Shown here: positions 20,998 to 30,780 of the stretch, one piece after another | Numbering within the stretch: position 1 is the first letter of the stretch | How the letters are laid out: every line of letters begins with the position of its first letter | Origin: Parabacteroides chinchillae | GTDB taxonomy: Bacteria; Bacteroidota; Bacteroidia; Bacteroidales; Tannerellaceae | Length of the DNA stretch: 64,000 nt | Assembly: GCF_900108035.1 (NCBI RefSeq) | Contig: NZ_FNVS01000010.1 | Location: 62,001-126,000 of the forward strand | Direction of reading: 5' to 3' | The notes under the pieces: model-generated | Seen by the model: the letters and a program-made list of their open reading frames with translations, nothing else | The model's database searches: none | Told to the model about the DNA's origin: nothing | Made by a program: the position numbers and the translations under genes

Positions 20998-22533
20998 ATG
21001 AAAAAGACATTTATCGCCATTGCCTGCGCTGCTTTGTGTGCAGCTAATATGTACGGGCAAACAAAAGGACACTTCAACAATCCGGTTATTCCCGGTGATG
21101 TGGCCGATCCCTCCATCATTCGTATAGGCAACACCTGGTATGCTACCGGAACCTCTTCGGAGTGGGCGCCTTATTATCCAGTGTTTACATCTACAGACCT
21201 GGTAAACTGGAAACAGACCGGGCATATCTTCGACAAACAGCCGGAGTGGACAGTTTCATCGTTCTGGGCTCCGGAGTTGTATTATATGAACAATAAGGTC
21301 TACGCCTACTATACGGCACGCAACAAAAAGGGCGTGTCCTATATAGGTGTAGCCACGGCAGACAACCCGACAAAGGAATTTACCGACCATGGCCCGGTTG
21401 TTGAATACGGAACCGAAGCCATCGATGCCTTTATTCTGGAAGACAACGGCAAGCAATACATCTCATGGAAAGCCTACGGACTGGATAACCGGCCTATCGA
21501 ACTTCTTTGCAGCCAACTTTCGGACGACGGCCTGAGCCTTGTAGGAGAAACATTCACCCTGATGCGCGACAACGACCGGATCGGAATGGAAGGCCAATGC
21601 CACTTCAAGAAAGGAGATTATTATTATATGCTCTACTCTACGCATAGCTGCTGCGGACCTAAAAGCGATTATCAGGTACGCGTTGCCCGTTCCAAAACGC
21701 TGAAAGGCCCGTATGAAATATATGATGGTAATCCGGTCCTGCACGGCGGTAGCGACAAAGTTCAGTCATGCGGACACGGTACAGTGACCACTACCCCGGA
21801 CGGACGTATGTTCTATTTCTTCCACGCCTATCTGACCGGAGGCCGTTTCTTTGCCGGACGCCAACCCATGCTCCAGGAAATGGTAATAGGCGATGACGGC
21901 TGGATACACTTCCCCACAGGCGATACGGCGCAATTAGAACAGCCGCTTCCATTCAAAGGAAAAGAGCAGAAAGCAACGCTTGGTTTCTTCGACAACTTCA
22001 AAAACAACAAGCTGAAAGCCGGATGGACATGGAACTATCCTTATACTACCGTTAATATCCACGCAGGCAAAGGTAAACTATCGCTAAGCGGAACCATGAA
22101 GGAAGGCAACCATAACGGCTCGGCACTTTGTCTCCGCCCGGTAAAACCCGATTATGCTTTTGCCACACAGGTAATCAACCATAATAGCAGCCTGAAAGGT
22201 CTTACCCTCTACGGCGATGACAAAACATTGGTAGCCTTTGGCGCCCAAGGAGACAAACTGATACTGAAAGAGGTGATAGACGGTAAAGAGCAGATCGTCT
22301 GCAACGAACCGCTCCCCGCTACTTCTCTTTATCTGAAAATAGAAGTAAACAACGGAACTCAATGTACTTTCTTCTGGAGCAAAGACGGAAAAACGTGGCA
22401 AGCCCTAAACAACATTGCCCCGAAACGCGATTATAGCAAACAAGTACGCTGGGACCGCGTTGCACGCCCGGGACTGATCCATTGTGGTTCGCCAACCGAA
22501 CCGGCAGAGTACAGTTACTTCCGGTTACTATAA
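20998..22533 (+). CDS. Glycoside hydrolase family 43 (arabinan/xylan type), exported
   Basis: 511 aa from ATG 20998, which gives a clean signal peptide (MKKTFIAIACAALCAANMYGQ). The five-bladed propeller shows the three GH43 carboxylates: Asp37 in VADPSIIR (general base), Asp143 in EAIDAFILEDNGK (pKa modulator) and Glu198 in IGMEGQCHFKK (general acid). A conserved His is in SCGHGTVT. The last roughly 180 residues form a beta-sandwich accessory domain beginning near FFDNFKNNKLKAGWTW. Expected substrates are alpha-arabinofuranosides or beta-xylosides of plant polysaccharides. No SusC/SusD pair is adjacent, so it is not in a typical polysaccharide utilisation locus. Confidence 0.93.
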   Translation: MKKTFIAIACAALCAANMYGQTKGHFNNPVIPGDVADPSIIRIGNTWYATGTSSEWAPYYPVFTSTDLVNWKQTGHIFDKQPEWTVSSFWAPELYYMNNKVYAYYTARNKKGVSYIGVATADNPTKEFTDHGPVVEYGTEAIDAFILEDNGKQYISWKAYGLDNRPIELLCSQLSDDGLSLVGETFTLMRDNDRIGMEGQCHFKKGDYYYMLYSTHSCCGPKSDYQVRVARSKTLKGPYEIYDGNPVLHGGSDKVQSCGHGTVTTTPDGRMFYFFHAYLTGGRFFAGRQPMLQEMVIGDDGWIHFPTGDTAQLEQPLPFKGKEQKATLGFFDNFKNNKLKAGWTWNYPYTTVNIHAGKGKLSLSGTMKEGNHNGSALCLRPVKPDYAFATQVINHNSSLKGLTLYGDDKTLVAFGAQGDKLILKEVIDGKEQIVCNEPLPATSLYLKIEVNNGTQCTFFWSKDGKTWQALNNIAPKRDYSKQVRWDRVARPGLIHCGSPTEPAEYSYFRLL

Positions 22534-22560
22534 AATACCAATAGTAATAAGAACGGGCGG

Positions 22561-22998
22561 TTATTCCACCGCCCATTCTTTCATCTCCAACATATCCAGA
22601 TATTCTTCCCATTCCGGGTCTACTTCGGTATAGATAGAAATAGGTAGAAGTTCGAAGGAAGCCAAAGCCTCGTTCAAACGTTCGCCAAAAACACGCACCG
22701 TACGGGTATAGAACACCCACACCTTCTCACCGCCTCCTGTATAAACGCCGGTAAGGATAGAAAGTTTATCCTTCTCCATCGCTTTTTGCAGCACGGCCTG
22801 TACCTCTTCCATACGTCCTGCAACTTCTTCCAAAGGCATGCCAAGTTTATCCGCTTCATACTTCCAGGTTATCTCTGCACGCTCCTTAAACTTGCCTGAC
22901 TGTACAAACTCAGTCAGTTCTTCGCGGCCGCTCACCGTTATCATTTGTCCCTCCTCGCTCTCCGAAAGCGCGGTAAACCATACATTACTCAGTTTCAT
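22561..22998 (-). CDS. DUF695-like cytosolic protein
   Basis: About 145 aa from ATG 22998 (MKLSNVWFTALSESEEG); an ATG 12 codons upstream adds a Gln/Asn-rich stretch and is less likely. Acidic, no signal peptide. The pattern WVFYTRTVRVFGERLNEAL and the C-terminal D-P-E-W-E-E-Y resemble DUF695 proteins, whose function is unknown. It converges on the GH43 gene with 27 bp between stops. Confidence 0.6.
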   Translation of the reverse strand: MKLSNVWFTALSESEEGQMITVSGREELTEFVQSGKFKERAEITWKYEADKLGMPLEEVAGRMEEVQAVLQKAMEKDKLSILTGVYTGGGEKVWVFYTRTVRVFGERLNEALASFELLPISIYTEVDPEWEEYLDMLEMKEWAVE

Positions 22999-23124
22999 AT
23001 TATCTTTATTATTAGTTGTCTGCTGCAACTGCAAAGATAGAGATTATTCCGTCATCATCACATGCAACTTTTTGCAGAAAATTACAGAGCAACCAAAGGC
23101 CATACGAGAATTTGGCAAACATTG

Positions 23125-24090
23125 TCAAGCCTGATTATTCCATCTATAGTCTTTTTTCCTTTTCTGCCACAACTGCCAGCTATTAAAAATATTCTGCCAC
23201 AGCACATAGCTTCCGGGACCTACAGACGAAAGGGGATTTAAGTAGGTATAGGCCATCCAGATAGCTAAGACAGTATTTTTCTGTCCGAGAGCCTGACCGG
23301 CACTAATACGGTCTTTATAGACACTACCAATACGCCTACCCAAATAAAACTGAATACAGCAGGTAATGAGTCCTCCCAAAGCAATAAGTATCTCTACCAA
23401 GAGGTCGGCATCACTATTCACCAACGAACGGACGGTTTGTCCCGTTACAATTGCAAGTGCAACCGCCCAAAGATAAAAAGCAGCATCACGTAAACTTAAT
23501 AAAAAGCGATGAACCGGCGGACAAAACAGGCGCAACACCCAAGCCAAAAAGAACGGAAACAACAGCAATGGAAATACTTTGCTTAATATAAGCAAAAATG
23601 CAGAGAAAAAGGTAATATCCGCATGAGGTTCCACCAATGGAAAAACGAATGGCACAACTATTGCCGCCAGTAAGTTTGAAAGTAATGTATATGTAGTTAA
23701 ACTCGAAGCGCTGCCTCCCAATTTTCCGGTAATTACAGCGGCGGCAGTAGCGGTAGGACAGATCAAACAAACCATAATTCCTTCAAATACATCTTTGTAA
23801 GCTTCATCCATCCTCACAACTATCAGGAAAGTTGCCATTAAAGCACAGGTTACTATCTGAAATAATAACAACCACCCATGCCAAGGTTGAGGCATTAGTT
23901 CATGCGGGTCCACTTTGCAGAAAGTAAGCAGCAACTGGGCAAAGATCAAAGTAGGCGTAAGGAAAGCTATTAAAGAAAAAACAAATGGTTTTGTCGGCTC
24001 CAGAAAAGAGAAGTTGGCAAAAATAAAGTACCCCGACGCTCCGGCCAGCATAGCAACCGGCAGAGTCCAGTTTTTCAGGAATTTCAACAT
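23125..24090 (-). CDS. BASS-family (bile acid:sodium symporter-like) transporter
   Basis: A 321-aa integral membrane protein with about nine to ten helices. The signature region VCLICPTATAAAVITGKLGGSASSL corresponds to the helix-4 crossover motif of BASS carriers, and SAGQALGQKNTVLAIWMAY to the helix-9 crossover. Related carriers move organic anions (bile acids, pyruvate, pantoate) with sodium; the substrate here is unknown. Apparently monocistronic. Confidence 0.85.
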   Translation of the reverse strand: MLKFLKNWTLPVAMLAGASGYFIFANFSFLEPTKPFVFSLIAFLTPTLIFAQLLLTFCKVDPHELMPQPWHGWLLLFQIVTCALMATFLIVVRMDEAYKDVFEGIMVCLICPTATAAAVITGKLGGSASSLTTYTLLSNLLAAIVVPFVFPLVEPHADITFFSAFLLILSKVFPLLLFPFFLAWVLRLFCPPVHRFLLSLRDAAFYLWAVALAIVTGQTVRSLVNSDADLLVEILIALGGLITCCIQFYLGRRIGSVYKDRISAGQALGQKNTVLAIWMAYTYLNPLSSVGPGSYVLWQNIFNSWQLWQKRKKDYRWNNQA

Positions 24091-24218
24091 AATACCTCAC
24101 CCATTTATATTCGGCTGCAAAGTAACAGCTTATAAAAGGAATAGACAAGATTCACAGATGCTTTTTATAAGAAAAACACAAGCATTTTAAGCAAGAGTCA
24201 TAAATATAAAGGAATAAA

Positions 24219-24251
24219 AAAAGCTTTAGCCCGTAATGAGCTAAAGCTTTT
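24219..24251. terminator. Rho-independent terminator after nagB
   Basis: A perfect 12-bp stem AAAAGCTTTAGC / GCTAAAGCTTTT (24219-24230, 24240-24251) with a 9-base loop lies 21 bp beyond the nagB stop. A/T tracts flank both sides, so it can also insulate the opposite strand. Confidence 0.85.
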
Positions 24252-24272
24252 ATATTCATTTTCCAACTCGGA

Positions 24273-26261
24273 TTAACGTAATGGTATGTATTGTACAAAT
24301 GCCTCCATCGCTTCATAAGAAGCCAGACCTAGTTGATGGTATACCTCCGCCGTTGCACGGTTGCGGTCTTCTGCACGTTGCCAGAACAAACGTTCATCAT
24401 CTCCTAAGAACGGAGCACTCTCTGCCTGCGACTGATGTTTCAGGATTGCATTACGTTTATGGCGTAATTCTTCAGGAGAAATAGGAACCGCCATTTCTAC
24501 GTGATCCATTTCCCATTCCGCCCATGCTCCACGATACATCCATACGCGGCAGTTCTTCATCCATTCTTCATCTTTTACGTCATCTATAGCTGCAAGAACA
24601 GCATCCAGACAAACCTTGTGGGTTCCATGAGGGTCTGCCAAGTCGCCTGCAACAAATATCTGATCCGGTTTTACTTTCAGCAGTAAGTTCTTTACAATAT
24701 CCTTATCAGCTTCACTCAGTTCATTCTTTTTCACCATACCTGTTTCATAGAAGGGCAGGTCAAGGAAATGAACATGATCATCTTTCACTCCCGAATAACG
24801 GCAACCATGACGGGCTTCTTCACGACGAATCGTACCCTTCATAAATAGTACATCCTTACGTTCGGGTTCTCCATTTTCTACCTTTTCATAACGGAGGTAG
24901 TTGATTATTTCTTCCGCTTTTTTCTTTACGGAGTTATCTCCGGCAGCATATTTATCGCATACATCACGAAGATATTCGCAATAACGGATTACCTCTTCGT
25001 CACCTACTGCGATGTTACCGGAAGTCTGGTAAGCTACATGCACATCATGATGCTGGTCGCACAAACGGCGCAAAGTTCCTCCCATAGAGATAACATCGTC
25101 ATCCGGATGCGGACTGAAAACAATCACTTTCTTCGGGAATGGAGTAGCACGTTCCGGACGGTTCGAATCGTCTGCATTCGGTTTTCCACCCGGCCAGCCG
25201 GTAATTGTATGCTGAATATCATTAAAAATCTTGATATTTACATTATATGCAGAACCGTACAAAGCCAGCAATTCGCCCAAACCATGTTCGCTATAATCAC
25301 GATTCGTCAATTTCAGAATAGGCTTTCCTGTCAGCTGGCATAACCACACAATAGCACGACGAATCAGTTTATTATCCCATTCACAGTTGGTCACCAACCA
25401 TGGATGGCTTATTCTTGTCAAATCATAAGCTGCAGACAGATCAACAACTACTTTTGAATTCGGATGATTCTGTATATAAGAAGAAGGGATCAGGTCTGTC
25501 ACCGGGCCTTCCACTGTCTTAGCAATAATACCTGCTTTATCTTCACCCCAAGCCATTAATACTACGCTACGGGCATTCATCATAGTAGAGATACCCATTG
25601 TAATTACGCCGGCAGGTACGTTATCTATTGATGGAAAAGTACGGGCAGCTTCCTTACGGGCAGCACCTTCCAACACAACCAGGCGGGTACGCGAACTGAT
25701 AGTTGAACCGGCTGCATTGAACATGATGTTACTGCTCTGTCCTAATCCCAATAAAATATAATCCAATCCTCCGGCTTGTTTGATATCTTCTTCATATTTC
25801 CGGCAGAAATCCAGAACCTCATCTTTCGGCATATTTCCATTCGGAGCATGAATATTTTCAGAAGGAATATCCACGTGCGCAAATAAGGCTTCCTGCAAAC
25901 GGGCGACATTTCCACCGAAAGTTGATGCCAACGGATAAAACTCATATTCAACAAAAACGATCACATTACGGAAACTCAGATTTTCTTCCTTATGCATGCG
26001 TATCAACTCTTTGTACACATTCAGTGGAGAACGTCCTCCGGGAAGAGCGATAACGAATGACTCGCCTATCTCTTGTTTCATACGTATTTGAGTTGCTATT
26101 TCATTAGCTATAGCGAGAGACCCTTCATCTACCGACTCATAAATATTAGTCGGGATTTTTTCCAAGCGAGTTAACACTGAATGCTCAAAAGCATTTTCCG
26201 GACGGTAATACCGCTGGGGTATACGCGTCAAGGTAATCTGAGAACTAAGGTCCTTTTTCAT
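24273..26261 (-). CDS. nagB: Glucosamine-6-phosphate deaminase fused to a PIG-L/LmbE-type domain
   Basis: 662 aa, more than twice the length of a single-domain NagB. The N-terminal half (about residues 60-310) is the NagB/SIS-like fold: FVIALPGGRSPLNVYKEL, FVEYEFYPL, LDYILLGLGQSSNIMFN. The C-terminal half (about 375-640) is a PIG-L deacetylase-like domain with the metal motif FSPHPDDDVISMGG and GDLADPHGTHKVC. NagB converts glucosamine-6-P to fructose-6-P and ammonia. In N-terminal motifs family Asp/His residues appear altered (VEYEFYPL where E. coli NagB has MDEYVGL), so deaminase activity should be tested rather than assumed. It follows the nagA pair by 106 bp and has its own promoter candidate. 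Confidence 0.9.
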   Translation of the reverse strand: MKKDLSSQITLTRIPQRYYRPENAFEHSVLTRLEKIPTNIYESVDEGSLAIANEIATQIRMKQEIGESFVIALPGGRSPLNVYKELIRMHKEENLSFRNVIVFVEYEFYPLASTFGGNVARLQEALFAHVDIPSENIHAPNGNMPKDEVLDFCRKYEEDIKQAGGLDYILLGLGQSSNIMFNAAGSTISSRTRLVVLEGAARKEAARTFPSIDNVPAGVITMGISTMMNARSVVLMAWGEDKAGIIAKTVEGPVTDLIPSSYIQNHPNSKVVVDLSAAYDLTRISHPWLVTNCEWDNKLIRRAIVWLCQLTGKPILKLTNRDYSEHGLGELLALYGSAYNVNIKIFNDIQHTITGWPGGKPNADDSNRPERATPFPKKVIVFSPHPDDDVISMGGTLRRLCDQHHDVHVAYQTSGNIAVGDEEVIRYCEYLRDVCDKYAAGDNSVKKKAEEIINYLRYEKVENGEPERKDVLFMKGTIRREEARHGCRYSGVKDDHVHFLDLPFYETGMVKKNELSEADKDIVKNLLLKVKPDQIFVAGDLADPHGTHKVCLDAVLAAIDDVKDEEWMKNCRVWMYRGAWAEWEMDHVEMAVPISPEELRHKRNAILKHQSQAESAPFLGDDERLFWQRAEDRNRATAEVYHQLGLASYEAMEAFVQYIPLR

Positions 26262-26301
26262 GTCTTATTTACATTAAATTCGATTTACTTTACTTGAATT
26301 A

Positions 26302-26309
26302 CAAATATA
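26302..26309 (-). promoter_or_regulatory. Candidate -7 box of nagB
   Basis: The minus strand reads TATATTTG, matching TAnnTTTG, 41 bp before the nagB start. It suggests nagB can be transcribed independently of the upstream nagA copies. Confidence 0.45.
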
Positions 26310-26367
26310 GCTATTTCCGCCAACATCATATTGCATTTATTTATAAAACAAATTTATCGGGAAAAAG

Positions 26368-27534
26368 TTAAGCCAATGTATTTGTCTCCGGTACCAATTT
26401 ACCCATTGACCATACGGCACGGACATTATATTTACGGTCCAATATAACAATATCGGCATCTTTTCCACGCTGTAAAGATCCTTTACGATCATCAACCCCC
26501 ATCAAACGTGCCGGGGTTTCGGAAGCCATCCGTACGGCATCAGCCAACGGAATTTCTGCTTTTTGCACCATAACACGCACTAATGTGTCCATTGTAGCAA
26601 TACTACCTGCCAATGACGAATGATCGGCAAGTTTACAAACATTGTCTTCTATAATGATGCGCGAACCAGGAGCCGGACGATCTCCTCCCGCAGCATACGA
26701 AAGAGCATCTGTAACAAGGCACATACGTTCCACTCCTTTCAATTTATAAACCAGGCGTAATATAGTAGACGGAAGATGCTTACCGTCGGCAATCACTTCC
26801 ACGGTCATATCATCCATAAGAAATACGCTCTCAACGGTTCCTTCGTACTTGTATTCACGGCGTTTATGAAAACCCGGCATTGCATTATAGAATTGGGCAG
26901 CATGGGTAAAACCTGCTTTATAGGCATTCTTTATATCTTCAAATTCTGCTTCGGTATGCGTAATGGCAGCCAATATACCTTTGGATTTGATATACCGGGC
27001 AAATTCATGTGCGCCTTCCAGTTCGGGGCTAATATCCCAACGCTTGATACAATCCGTCTTTTCCAGCAAAGCGGTATACTCTTCTTTATCTAAAGCCTTA
27101 ATCGTGTCTGCATAAAGAAGACTGGCCATTTTAGTATTCAGATAAGGCCCCTCTATATGAAGTCCAAGTACCGGACTGCCTGCTTCTGCCATCAACTTCT
27201 CACATACGGAGGCAGCCTTGTATATATCAGAAACGGAAGAAGAAGAAAGAGTTGGAAAGATAGAAGTAGCGCCATGCTTCATATGACCGGCAACTGCGCC
27301 TTTAAATGCGTCTTCGGTACATTCCCTGAAATCGCGGCCAGCCCCGCCATGCACATTCATGGCAACAAAGCCCGGAATAATATACATTCCTTTAGCATCC
27401 ACCACAGTAGCATCTATCAACGCCAAATCGTTATTTGTAACTTCCAGGATTTTACCATCCCGAATCAATACAGATCCTTCTTCCAGCCATCCTTGGGGTG
27501 TAAGAATCCGGCCATTTATAATTTGTGTTAACAT
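26368..27534 (-). CDS. N-acetylglucosamine-6-phosphate deacetylase paralogue with altered metal ligands
   Basis: 388 aa from ATG 27534 (MLTQIINGRILTPQGW); an ATG 27 codons upstream is rejected because it runs into the neighbouring paralogue. About two thirds identical by eye to the adjacent nagA. The amidohydrolase fold is intact: HIEGPYLN, ITHTEAEFEDI, EVIADGKHLP, LVTDALSYAAGG with catalytic Asp. Two metal-site positions differ: the HxH of strand 1 reads MNVHGGAG (first His is Asn) and the ligand His of the FYNAM motif is Gln (THAAQFYNAM). It may act on another substrate, use one metal differently, or be regulatory. It lies 19 bp downstream of the intact copy. Confidence 0.9.
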   Translation of the reverse strand: MLTQIINGRILTPQGWLEEGSVLIRDGKILEVTNNDLALIDATVVDAKGMYIIPGFVAMNVHGGAGRDFRECTEDAFKGAVAGHMKHGATSIFPTLSSSSVSDIYKAASVCEKLMAEAGSPVLGLHIEGPYLNTKMASLLYADTIKALDKEEYTALLEKTDCIKRWDISPELEGAHEFARYIKSKGILAAITHTEAEFEDIKNAYKAGFTHAAQFYNAMPGFHKRREYKYEGTVESVFLMDDMTVEVIADGKHLPSTILRLVYKLKGVERMCLVTDALSYAAGGDRPAPGSRIIIEDNVCKLADHSSLAGSIATMDTLVRVMVQKAEIPLADAVRMASETPARLMGVDDRKGSLQRGKDADIVILDRKYNVRAVWSMGKLVPETNTLA

Positions 27535-27553
27535 TGTATTTCCTTTCCGTGTT

Positions 27554-28723
27554 TTATGCAAATAACTTATTCGTGCCTTCCACCAATTTGCCCATAGCCC
27601 ATACGGCACGAACATTCAGATCATTATCCAAAATCATAAGGTCGGCATCTTTACCGCGTTGCAGCGTACCTTTACGGTCGTCTACACCCATAATACGGGC
27701 AGGCGTTTCGGAGATCATACGTACAGCATCTTCCAGCGGTATCTCCGCTTTCTGCACCATTGTACGGATAAGCCTGTCCATTGTCGCTACACTACCAGCC
27801 AAAGCCGACCGGTCGGCCAATTTACAAACTCCGTCTTCTATAATCACACGCGGATCAAAAGCGTCCTGGCTATCGCTTGCCGCACAAGCCAAAGCATCTG
27901 TAATCAGGCAAGTTCTTTCCACACCTTTTACTTTATACACCAACCGAAGTATAGTAGGCGGAACGTGAATGCCATCGGCCACCACTTCAACTGTCATATC
28001 GTCTATCAGATAGATACTTTCGACCGTACCTTCGTATTTATACTCACGACGTTTATGAAAACCAGGCATTGCGTTATAGAAGTGTGTAGCATGTGTATAA
28101 CCTGCTTCATAAGCTGTACGGATATCTTCATACTCCGCCTGCGTATGACCTACGGAAACCAACACGCCTTTTGAAGATACATACTTACCGAACTGCATAG
28201 CGCCCGGTAGTTCGGGAGCTGCATCCCAACGTTTAATACAATTTGTTTCTTCCAGTAACGGGATATATTCTTCCGGATCCGGATTTTTTATATTTTCAGG
28301 CATCTGGCCGCCTGCCATTTTCATATTGAAGTAATGCCCTTCCAAGTGCAATCCCAATACAGGACTATCTTTTTCGGCCATTAGTTTTTCGGTAGTAGCT
28401 GCTGCTGCACGAATCATCGGGATGGTAGAAGAAGAAAGGGTTGGAAAAATACTGGTAGTACCATGTTGCATGTGAGTAGCCACGGCAGCACGGAAAGCCT
28501 CTTCGGTTCCTTCCATAAAATCCCTGCCGCCACCTCCGTGTACATGGATTTCAACACCTCCGGGAACTATATACATTCCTTTGGCATCGATCAGAGTTGC
28601 TCCTATAACAGCTAAATCACAGTTGGTTACTTCCAAAATCTTGTTGTCCCTTATCAACACAGAGCCATCTTTTAGCCAGCCCTGCGGAGTAAGGATCTTG
28701 CCATTAATAATTTGAGTTAACAT
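27554..28723 (-). CDS. nagA: N-acetylglucosamine-6-phosphate deacetylase
   Basis: 389 aa. Removes acetate from GlcNAc-6-P, feeding NagB. Amidohydrolase metal-site residues are present: EIHVHGGGGRDF (HxH), LGLHLEGHYFN (ligand Glu; the usual Pro after EG is His), VGHTQAEY and THATHFYNAM (ligand His residues), EVVADGIHVPP, and the catalytic Asp in LITDALACAA. First gene of the minus-strand amino-sugar cluster nagA - nagA paralogue - nagB. Confidence 0.95.
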   Translation of the reverse strand: MLTQIINGKILTPQGWLKDGSVLIRDNKILEVTNCDLAVIGATLIDAKGMYIVPGGVEIHVHGGGGRDFMEGTEEAFRAAVATHMQHGTTSIFPTLSSSTIPMIRAAAATTEKLMAEKDSPVLGLHLEGHYFNMKMAGGQMPENIKNPDPEEYIPLLEETNCIKRWDAAPELPGAMQFGKYVSSKGVLVSVGHTQAEYEDIRTAYEAGYTHATHFYNAMPGFHKRREYKYEGTVESIYLIDDMTVEVVADGIHVPPTILRLVYKVKGVERTCLITDALACAASDSQDAFDPRVIIEDGVCKLADRSALAGSVATMDRLIRTMVQKAEIPLEDAVRMISETPARIMGVDDRKGTLQRGKDADLMILDNDLNVRAVWAMGKLVEGTNKLFA

Positions 28724-28779
28724 ATTGATGAATTAGGTTGTGTGTTTGTTTTCTAGCATACAAAGCTAGCTACTTTTTA

Positions 28780-28787
28780 CAAAAGTA
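28780..28787 (-). promoter_or_regulatory. Candidate -7 box of the nagA cluster
   Basis: The minus strand reads TACTTTTG (TAnnTTTG), 57 bp upstream of nagA. A small hairpin (CTAGC / GCTAG) lies in the predicted leader. Confidence 0.45.
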
Positions 28788-28833
28788 TGTTACTCAAATT
28801 AGTTTTTTTTTCAATAAAAAGGAGATTTACCGA

Positions 28834-30780
28834 TTAAACGTTTTCCATTGTTAATCCTTCCTTTTCTATTGTCAACTCTGTCCATTTATCCATAATTTCA
28901 GACAATTCAGTCTTTAATTCTGAATAGTGAGTATACAAGGAGGCATCCGAAGCTCCTTCCTGAGTAGCCAATTTAGCTTCTGTTTCAGCAATTGAATTTT
29001 CGAGTACGGAAATACGCTCTTCAGCATCAGAGATAGCTTTCTCGAGCTTCTTGACAGCACGGTTCAATTCCTTGCGGGCTTCATACGACAACTTGTTTTG
29101 CGTTAGCTGAGTGTCCTGATTCTCGGCAGACTGGCTTGTCAATGAATTAGAACGTTCCAATTCGCGCAAGCTATCCATCTTTTTACGTTCCAGAAAGTCA
29201 TAAATTCCTCCTAAATGTTCTACCACTTTCTGGTTTCCGAACTCATAAACTTTATCAACCAGTCCGTCCAGAAATTCGCGGTCATGGGAAACAAGAATAA
29301 CCGTACCGTCAAACTCCTTCAAAGCATCTTTCAATACGTCTTTAGAACGCATATCCAAATGGTTGGTAGGTTCGTCTAATATCAATAAGTTGACAGGTTC
29401 CAGCAACAGGCGGATCATTGCCAGACGCGTCTTTTCTCCACCCGAAAGAACTTTTACTTTCTTATCGGAAGCCTCGCCCCCAAACATAAACGCACCTAAT
29501 ATATCCCGAATTTTAGTACGGATATCTCCTTGTGCAACGTAGTCTACCGTATCAAAAACCGTAAGATTTTCATCTAAAAGCTGGGCTTGGTTCTGCGCAA
29601 AGTAGCCAATTTTAACATTGTGTCCCAATTGAAGTTTGCCCTCATAATCTATTTCATCCATGATGCACTTCACAAGGGTAGATTTACCTTCGCCGTTCTT
29701 TCCCACAAAAGCTACTTTATCACCCCGGTTAATTGTGAAAGTGACATTTTGGAAAATCAAGTGATCACCATACCGTTTTGCCACATTTTCCATAATGACA
29801 GGGTATGAACCTGAGCGCGGAGCCGGTGGGAATTTAAGGCTCAACATAGCCGTATCCACTTCATCCACCTCAATACGTTCTATCTTTTCAAGTTGCTTTA
29901 TACGTGACTGAACCTGTACCGACTTCGTTGCCTTATAGCGGAAACGCTCTATAAAAGCTTCCGTATCGGCTAATTTTTTCTGTTGATTTTCAAACGCCCG
30001 TAATTGTTGGTCACGACGTTCTTTACGGAGAATTACATAGTCGGAATATTTTACCTTATAATCATAAATACTACCCAGTTCTATTTCAAGCGTACGGATA
30101 GTTGTATTATCTATAAATGCCCGGTCGTGCGAAACCAGAATAACAGCATTTGCACGGGTAGCAATAAAGTTTTCAAGCCATTGTATTGATTCGATATCCA
30201 AGTGGTTGGTAGGTTCGTCCAACAATAAAACATCAGGACGACGCAACAACAGTTTTGCCAGTTCGATACGCATACGCCATCCGCCGCTAAATTCGGAGGT
30301 AGGGCGATCGAAGTCCGTACGTAAAAAACCCAACCCCATCAGAGTTCGTTCCAATTCGGCATGATAATTGTTTCCCCCCATCATTTGAAAATGTTCAGAC
30401 AAATGAGTAACACGGTCAATTAACTTTTGGTAAGCCTCCGACTCATAATCGGTACGCTCACCCAATTCGATATTCAGACGTTCTATCTCTTTTTCAGTCT
30501 CGTGTATATGGGCAAAAGCCAATTCGGCCTCTTCGCGAACCGTACGGGAATCGGTCAGTTGCATTTGCTGCGGCAGATAGCCTATCGTTATATCTTTAGG
30601 AATACTTACGTTACCGGCAGTCGGAGATTGTAATCCGGCAAATATTTTCAACATCGTAGATTTGCCGGCCCCGTTTTTACCCACCAACGCAATACGGTCT
30701 TTCTTATTTACTACAAATGATATATCATCAAACAGCGTAAAACCGCCGAATTCAACTGTTAACCCTTCAACCGAAATCAT
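28834..30780 (-). CDS. ABC-F family ATPase (ribosome-associated type)
   Basis: 648 aa, two ABC domains in tandem and no membrane segments. Walker A loops are GKNGAGKST (N-terminal) and GKNGEGKST (C-terminal); signature motifs are EFSGGWRMRIELAK and LSGGEKTRLAM; both Walker B regions read LLDEPTNHLD / ILDEPTNHLD. The interdomain linker (about residues 240-320, rich in K, R and Q) and a C-terminal coiled coil (about 545-640) match the Uup/EttA-like branch. Such proteins bind the ribosomal E site or protect against antibiotics; this sequence does not distinguish which. It has a textbook promoter upstream. Confidence 0.93.
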   Translation of the reverse strand: MISVEGLTVEFGGFTLFDDISFVVNKKDRIALVGKNGAGKSTMLKIFAGLQSPTAGNVSIPKDITIGYLPQQMQLTDSRTVREEAELAFAHIHETEKEIERLNIELGERTDYESEAYQKLIDRVTHLSEHFQMMGGNNYHAELERTLMGLGFLRTDFDRPTSEFSGGWRMRIELAKLLLRRPDVLLLDEPTNHLDIESIQWLENFIATRANAVILVSHDRAFIDNTTIRTLEIELGSIYDYKVKYSDYVILRKERRDQQLRAFENQQKKLADTEAFIERFRYKATKSVQVQSRIKQLEKIERIEVDEVDTAMLSLKFPPAPRSGSYPVIMENVAKRYGDHLIFQNVTFTINRGDKVAFVGKNGEGKSTLVKCIMDEIDYEGKLQLGHNVKIGYFAQNQAQLLDENLTVFDTVDYVAQGDIRTKIRDILGAFMFGGEASDKKVKVLSGGEKTRLAMIRLLLEPVNLLILDEPTNHLDMRSKDVLKDALKEFDGTVILVSHDREFLDGLVDKVYEFGNQKVVEHLGGIYDFLERKKMDSLRELERSNSLTSQSAENQDTQLTQNKLSYEARKELNRAVKKLEKAISDAEERISVLENSIAETEAKLATQEGASDASLYTHYSELKTELSEIMDKWTELTIEKEGLTMENV

